Of a stretch of DNA of 64,000 nucleotides, positions 60,348 to 64,000 are shown piece after piece. The stretch lies in NCBI GenBank assembly GCA_030430075.1, contig JAUIGN010000003.1, forward strand, positions 248,001-312,000, read 5' to 3'. The stretch comes from a bacterium (lineage in GTDB: Bacteria > Planctomycetota > Planctomycetia > Pirellulales > Pirellulaceae). Every line of letters starts with the position of its first letter. Position 1 is the first letter of the stretch. Below the pieces are notes generated by a model, which saw nothing but the letters and a program-made list of their open reading frames with translations, searched no databases and was not told where the DNA came from. Both the position numbers and the translations under genes were made by a program.

Positions 60348-60839
60348 ATGAGCGACCCATCGATTCTCGAAACGCTCCGGAGCTTGGAATTCTTCCAAGG
60401 CATCGAAGATAAACACTTGGAGCAATTCGCCGGGGTCGCTCGCCTTTGCGACTTCCCTGCACACCACGAGATCTTCCACGAGCACGATGCGGCGGAGGAT
60501 GTCTACATTATTGTGGACGGATCCGTCTCGTTAGTGATTTGCGAGCCGGGTGTTGGTTGCCGCCAGTTAATGCAGGTCGAGGCGGGGGGCCTGGTGGGCT
60601 GGTCGCCACTCGTCGGCCGACACCGACTCTCCGATACCGCGCGGACCATCACTCCCACCAAAGCCATTGCGATCAACGGCGAAAAGACCATCGCCCTCTG
60701 CCATGAGGACCCCGAGTTCGGTTGCGAGTTCATGCATCGGACAGCCATTGCCCTGGCCGAGCGGCTAAGTGCCACCCGGCTGCAGTTGATGAGCATGAGC
60801 GGGTTTCAGCTTCCCGACGCTCAGATCGAATCGGATTGA
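60348..60839 (+). CDS. Cyclic-nucleotide-binding domain protein
   Basis: A 163-residue protein with ATG 60348; GAGGAGCCGTAGACAGAC precedes it. It has a Crp-like beta-barrel: LRSLEFFQGIEDKHLEQFAG, then EIFHEHDAAEDVYIIVDGSV and GGLVGWSPLVGRHRLSDTAR in the phosphate-binding loop position. The typical cAMP-binding R-x-S-x-A-like Arg-Ser pair is replaced by a RLSDTAR stretch. There is no helix-turn-helix, so it is not a transcription factor by itself and could be a sensor subunit for another protein. It is preceded by an inverted repeat and a 29-bp tandem duplication. Confidence 0.85.
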   Translation: MSDPSILETLRSLEFFQGIEDKHLEQFAGVARLCDFPAHHEIFHEHDAAEDVYIIVDGSVSLVICEPGVGCRQLMQVEAGGLVGWSPLVGRHRLSDTARTITPTKAIAINGEKTIALCHEDPEFGCEFMHRTAIALAERLSATRLQLMSMSGFQLPDAQIESD

Positions 60840-61433
60840 GCTGAGCACGCGTTGGCGACGTGAGATGCACGCGTTGGTGAAATGAGCTGAAAGTTCGCCA
60901 CGCTCAGCGCGACGCACCCCAACTGGCATGTTGCGCCGCGGGGTTGTCGCAATGTCGCGCCCCCGTTTCGTGGCGGGCGGGCAGCCCCTCCCACCGATCG
61001 GCCGGCAACTTGCCCGGCAACTGCCAGCGCGCCTTCGGTCGGTCGTATCCGCACAATCGGGGCGCGCTGCGCGCACCATTCAATTGCGCCGTCGTCGGCA
61101 ATCCTGAAGACGGTCCGTCGGTAACGATCGCGGCGTGCGGGGGGATCGGCGGGAAACGGCGGGTGTGAGGGGCGGTTGGACGGCGCCGGGCTGCCCGGCG
61201 CGTTGACGTCCGACCACACCAAAATGGTATGGTAGTTGCTTCAGCTACTGGCTCATCAGAGCGATGCCGCCCCAGGCGGGCGGAACCCTGACCGCAGTGC
61301 ACTCGACGGGTGCCGGATCCGTTTCCGAGTGGCCGCCGGTTCACGTTCGGTTGGAAGCACGAGAATCGGGAATTGCGGCGTTCCTCGTCCCCGGCGGCAT
61401 CGGGTCCCGCGAAGAAATTTAGGAGGTAGCGAG
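60840..61433. other. Intergenic stretch upstream of the PHA-type operon
   Basis: About 590 bp. A short direct repeat (CACGCGTTGG at about 60846 and 60866) is present. A possible promoter has TTGACG (61203-61208) and TATGGT (61228-61233), giving a leader of about 190 nt for the thiolase gene. No protein gene is supported; open frames here are GC-rich artefacts. Confidence 0.45.
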
Positions 61434-62615
61434 ATGACACGTAATGTGGTGGTTCTGAGTGGTGTGCGCACGGCAATCGGCGGTTATGGCGGCAGTCTCA
61501 AGGATGTGCCGCCGAGCGTGATGGCGGCCCAATGCGTGCGCACCGCGATCAAGCGTTCCGGTGTCAAAGCCAGCGAGGTGGGGCACGTCGTCTTTGGCAA
61601 TGTGATCCATACGGACCCCCATGACCACTACCTGGCACGCGTCGCCGGAGTGAACGGCGGCGTCCCTCCCGAGACGCCGGCGCTGACCTTGAACCGCCTG
61701 TGCGGTAGCGGTTTGCAGGCGATCGTCACGGCAGCACAAGCCATCATGCTGGGCGACGCGGACGTGACCGTCGCCGGGGGGGCGGAGAACATGAGCCGCA
61801 GCCCTTATGCGACACAAGCGATGCGGTTCGGCGCGCGGATGAACGATACCACGCTGACCGACATGATGGTCGGCGCCTTGAGCGATCCGTTTGACAATTG
61901 CCACATGGGAGTCACCGCGGAGAACGTCGCCAAGAAGTACGAAATTTCGCGAGAGGACCAGGACGCCTTGGCGGTCGAGAGCCATCGGCGGGCCGGCGCC
62001 GCGATCGATCACGGCTACTTCCAGGCCCAGATCACGCCGATCGAGATCAAGGTCAAACGCGACAAGGTGCCGTTCGAAGTCGACGAGACCGTTCGACACG
62101 GGGTCGACGCGGAAAAACTGAGCCGCTTGCCGACGGTGTTCGATAAAGAGGGAACGGTGACACCCGGGAATGCCTCCAGCATCAACGACGCGGCAGCTGC
62201 CCTGGTCCTGGCCGATGCGGAACTGGCCGAGAAACGGGGACTCAAACCGATGGGACGCCTGGTGGACTATGCCTATGCGGGCGTCGATCCCAAGTTCATG
62301 GGCATGGGACCGGTTCCGGCCGTGCAGAATCTGTTGGCCAAGACCGGGTTCGGGCTGGATGATATCGACGTCTTCGAAGTCAACGAAGCCTTCGCGGCGC
62401 AGGCACTGGCCGTCTGTCGCGAGTTGAATTTGCCGATGGACCGCACCAACCCCAACGGAAGTGGGATTTCTCTGGGTCACCCGATCGGCGCGACCGGGGC
62501 GATCCTGGTGATCAAAGCCCTGTACGAATTGAACCGGACCGGCGGCAAGCGTGCCCTGGTCACGATGTGCATCGGAGGCGGCCAAGGAATCGCAGCCATC
62601 TTCGAGCATGCCTAG
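61434..62615 (+). CDS. Acetyl-CoA acetyltransferase (thiolase)
   Basis: A 393-residue thiolase. ATG 61434 is preceded by TTAGGAGGTAGCGAG, an excellent ribosome site; the frame opens earlier at 61236. The active-site Cys90 lies in NRLCGSGLQAIV. The second-site His is in GSGISLGHPIGATGA and the acid/base Cys in MCIGGGQGIAA. It condenses two acetyl-CoA to acetoacetyl-CoA or runs in reverse. A ketoreductase follows 87 bp downstream and a PHA-synthase-subunit-like gene after that, so biosynthetic polyhydroxyalkanoate formation is the most likely pathway (phaA/phbA type). Fatty-acid degradation is possible but no other beta-oxidation genes are adjacent. Confidence 0.95.
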   Translation: MTRNVVVLSGVRTAIGGYGGSLKDVPPSVMAAQCVRTAIKRSGVKASEVGHVVFGNVIHTDPHDHYLARVAGVNGGVPPETPALTLNRLCGSGLQAIVTAAQAIMLGDADVTVAGGAENMSRSPYATQAMRFGARMNDTTLTDMMVGALSDPFDNCHMGVTAENVAKKYEISREDQDALAVESHRRAGAAIDHGYFQAQITPIEIKVKRDKVPFEVDETVRHGVDAEKLSRLPTVFDKEGTVTPGNASSINDAAAALVLADAELAEKRGLKPMGRLVDYAYAGVDPKFMGMGPVPAVQNLLAKTGFGLDDIDVFEVNEAFAAQALAVCRELNLPMDRTNPNGSGISLGHPIGATGAILVIKALYELNRTGGKRALVTMCIGGGQGIAAIFEHA

Positions 62616-62702
62616 ACGCATGCCGGGGACGAAACGAGCATCACGCGACGGTTGGTCGTCGCGAACACAAGACAACAGGCAGACACGTAAAAGGAGTTTC
62701 TG

Positions 62703-63446
62703 ATGGGACGTATTGAGGGAAAAACGGCACTCGTTACGGGAGCCTCCCGCGGGATTGGACGGGCGATCGCCCTGGAGCTGGCTCGCGAGGGGGCCAGGGT
62801 GGCACTGAATTTCGCCCACAACGAAGCCAAGGCGGCCGCGGTCGCCAAGGAAATCGAGGAGCTGGGCAGTTCGGCCCTGTTGGTCCAGGCGAATATCTCC
62901 GTGGCGGCCGAGGCGCGTGCGATGGTCGATAAGGTGGCCGAGGAATTCAAACACCTGGACATCCTGGTCAATAACGCGGGTATCACTCGGGATGCCCTGC
63001 TTCCCAGGATGACCGACGAACAGTGGGTGGAGGTGATCGAAACCAACCTCAATGGCTGTTTTTACTGCTCGTCAGCCGCGATCCCGATCATGACGGCCCA
63101 GAGCTTTGGGCGGATCGTCAACATCAGTTCGATGAACGGCCAGGTGCCGGCGCTGGGCCAGGCGAACTACAGTGCCAGCAAGGGGGCGATTATCGCCTTC
63201 ACGCGAACCGCTGCCGCAGAGTTGGTGCATTCCGGCATCACCGTGAATACGGTCGCTCCCGGGTTCACGGAGACCGATATGTTCGATGCCGTCCCGGCCC
63301 CGCTGCAGGCCAAGATCAAGAGCCACATCCCGATGGGGCGATTCGGGCATCCGGAGGAAATCGCTAAAGCCGTCCTCTTCCTGGTTGCCGATGGTGATTA
63401 CATCACCGGACAGCAGATCAATGTGAACGGCGGCGCCCATATGTAA
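62703..63446 (+). CDS. Acetoacetyl-CoA / 3-oxoacyl reductase (SDR)
   Basis: A 247-residue short-chain dehydrogenase with ATG 62703 behind AAAAGGAGTTTCTG. The NADP-binding motif is TGASRGIG (13-20). NNAG is at 91-93 region (LVNNAGIT). The catalytic set is Ser142/143, Tyr156 and Lys160 in YSASKGA. The C-terminus (PMGRFGHPEEIAKAVLFL, ITGQQINVNGGAHM) matches FabG/PhaB. In this position, after thiolase and before a PHA synthase subunit, reduction of acetoacetyl-CoA to (R)-3-hydroxybutyryl-CoA (PhaB role) is most likely. FabG activity for fatty-acid synthesis cannot be excluded. Confidence 0.94.
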   Translation: MGRIEGKTALVTGASRGIGRAIALELAREGARVALNFAHNEAKAAAVAKEIEELGSSALLVQANISVAAEARAMVDKVAEEFKHLDILVNNAGITRDALLPRMTDEQWVEVIETNLNGCFYCSSAAIPIMTAQSFGRIVNISSMNGQVPALGQANYSASKGAIIAFTRTAAAELVHSGITVNTVAPGFTETDMFDAVPAPLQAKIKSHIPMGRFGHPEEIAKAVLFLVADGDYITGQQINVNGGAHM

Positions 63447-63509
63447 ACACGGTGTCTGCACGTCGACGCCGCCGTTGGACCACAAGTACCGCCTCTTGAA
63501 AGAAATGCA

Positions 63510-63866
63510 ATGACACAGAGCAACGGAGAATTCAATCCATTCGACCCGACGGGCATGCTCAAGGGGATGCGGGACTCCAACATGGAAGCTTGGGCCAAGA
63601 TGATGGTCGAGTACGTCAATACGGACGCCTATGCCGAATCGACCGGCGCGATGCTCGACGCCTGGCTCACCACCTCCTCCCCGTTCCGCAAGGTGATGGA
63701 AAAGAGTGTTAACCAGGCCATGGAGCAGCTCAACCTCCCCACGCGGGATGATGTGACGCGGATCGCGGAACGGCTGACCAATATCGAGATGAGATTGGAC
63801 GACCTGGACGCCAAGTTGGACGAGTTGCCGCAAGCGTGCGGGAACCCGTCATCCGAAGCCACCTAG
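63510..63866 (+). CDS. PHA synthase subunit / phasin-like protein
   Basis: A 118-residue protein with ATG 63510 (MTQSNGEFNPFDPTGML); AGAAATGCA precedes it and no strong Shine-Dalgarno is seen. The C-terminal half, MEQLNLPTRDDVTRIAERLT then MRLDDLDAKLDEL, has the proline-flanked helix and coiled-coil of PhaE/PhaR-type polyhydroxyalkanoate synthase subunits and phasins. The N-terminal half is amphipathic helix (MEAWAKMMVEYVNTDAYAES). It probably recruits synthase or coats PHA granules. It is 63 bp after the SDR gene in the thiolase-reductase operon. I infer PhaE/phasin from context and outline, not from a motif database. Confidence 0.65.
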   Translation: MTQSNGEFNPFDPTGMLKGMRDSNMEAWAKMMVEYVNTDAYAESTGAMLDAWLTTSSPFRKVMEKSVNQAMEQLNLPTRDDVTRIAERLTNIEMRLDDLDAKLDELPQACGNPSSEAT

Positions 63867-63908
63867 GAACAAGCCAAGAACCGATTCCAGAAGCAAGGCG
63901 GGACGGAG

Positions 63909-64000
63909 ATGCGGGAGATCCTTGATGAGGCGTTCCCGCCCCACGCCGGACCGAATTACGTCATGCGCTGCATGAGCTACAAAACGACGAAAGCACGACT
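63909..64000 (+). CDS. Possible start of a further gene, cut by the window edge
   Basis: ATG 63909 is preceded by GCGGGACGGAG and opens a frame (MREILDEAFPPHAGPNYVM) with no stop before the right edge. It is in the same frame as the preceding gene and 43 nt after its stop. Thirty residues are too few to assign a family. A PHA synthase (PhaC) would be expected here, but I cannot confirm it. Confidence 0.3.
   Translation, partial: MREILDEAFPPHAGPNYVMRCMSYKTTKAR

Noticed and set aside
61419-62954. Long open frame (511 codons) antisense to the thiolase and SDR genes
   Set aside because: It is the complement of strongly coding DNA. The thiolase has intact motifs and a perfect ribosome site; the antisense product has no family-like pattern.

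Overview
The window is high-GC DNA from a planctomycete, most likely in or near the Pirellulales. The evidence is the protein families. There are two PSCyt1/DUF1549/DUF1553 cytochrome-like proteins, each paired with a Tat-exported DUF1501 protein. There is a DUF1559 pseudopilin-like protein, a formylglycine-type sulfatase, two ECF sigma factors, and a giant Ser/Thr kinase fused to a STAND ATPase and an FGE-sulfatase domain. Gene density is moderate, many intergenic stretches exceed 300 bp, and start codons are often GTG or TTG.

Layout. 1-8.9 kb: MoxR ATPase and DUF58 protein (minus), a sulfatase-fold protein lacking the CxPSR motif, a 1303-residue secreted glycosyl-hydrolase-like protein behind a hairpin-rich leader, a HIT protein and a Trm112-like protein. 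9-11.4 kb: small proteins, a tandem-repeat block and tRNA-Ser(CGA) with a terminator. 11.4-18.9 kb: a cluster with two membrane proteins (one broken by an in-frame TAA), a SOUL haem-binding protein, two FAD oxidoreductases, a PTPS/QueD-type enzyme, GTP cyclohydrolase I and a Fpg/Nei DNA glycosylase. Gene sets like this often accompany a photolyase or cryptochrome, which I do not find here. 19-26 kb: a candidate small RNA, a transglutaminase, PSCyt1+DUF1501, and an unusual fusion of a CsrA RNA-binding domain to a response-regulator receiver domain. 26.5-30.2 kb: repeat arrays, a lipoprotein, a DUF1559 protein and a small secreted protein. 30.3-36.6 kb: the kinase-STAND-TPR-FGE giant with its own ECF sigma factor. 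36.9-40.2 kb: an S8 protease and a transglutaminase-elicitor-like protein. 40.5-48.9 kb: a minus-strand run of ECF sigma, FecR-LamG, PSCyt1, DUF1501 and sulfatase. 49-51.8 kb: a BlaI/BlaR1-type pair behind a palindromic operator. 52-60.8 kb: type-2 IPP isomerase, CBS-domain proteins, an isocitrate-lyase-family enzyme, two BON proteins, a GlgX-type debranching enzyme and a cyclic-nucleotide-binding protein. 61.4-64 kb: thiolase, acetoacetyl-CoA reductase-type SDR and a PHA-synthase-subunit-like protein, which is a polyhydroxyalkanoate-style operon running off the right edge.

How the parts relate. Two sigma factors sit immediately beside a plausible signalling partner (the kinase giant and FecR-LamG). 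The 48.9-40.5 kb run reads as a surface-regulated polymer or sulfated-substrate catabolism unit. The 53-61 kb block of CBS, BON, cNMP and glycogen genes followed by PHA genes suggests energy-status sensing and reserve metabolism.

A dispersed repeat family (terminal GACCTTCGGTC module plus 24-27 bp tandem units) occurs four times, at about 0.24, 10.3, 27.0 and 28.1 kb. The most unusual items are the CsrA-receiver fusion, this repeat family, the tRNA-like small RNA locus at 19.2 kb and the single-codon nonsense break at 12.35 kb. All function calls are from reading motifs; no database search was run.
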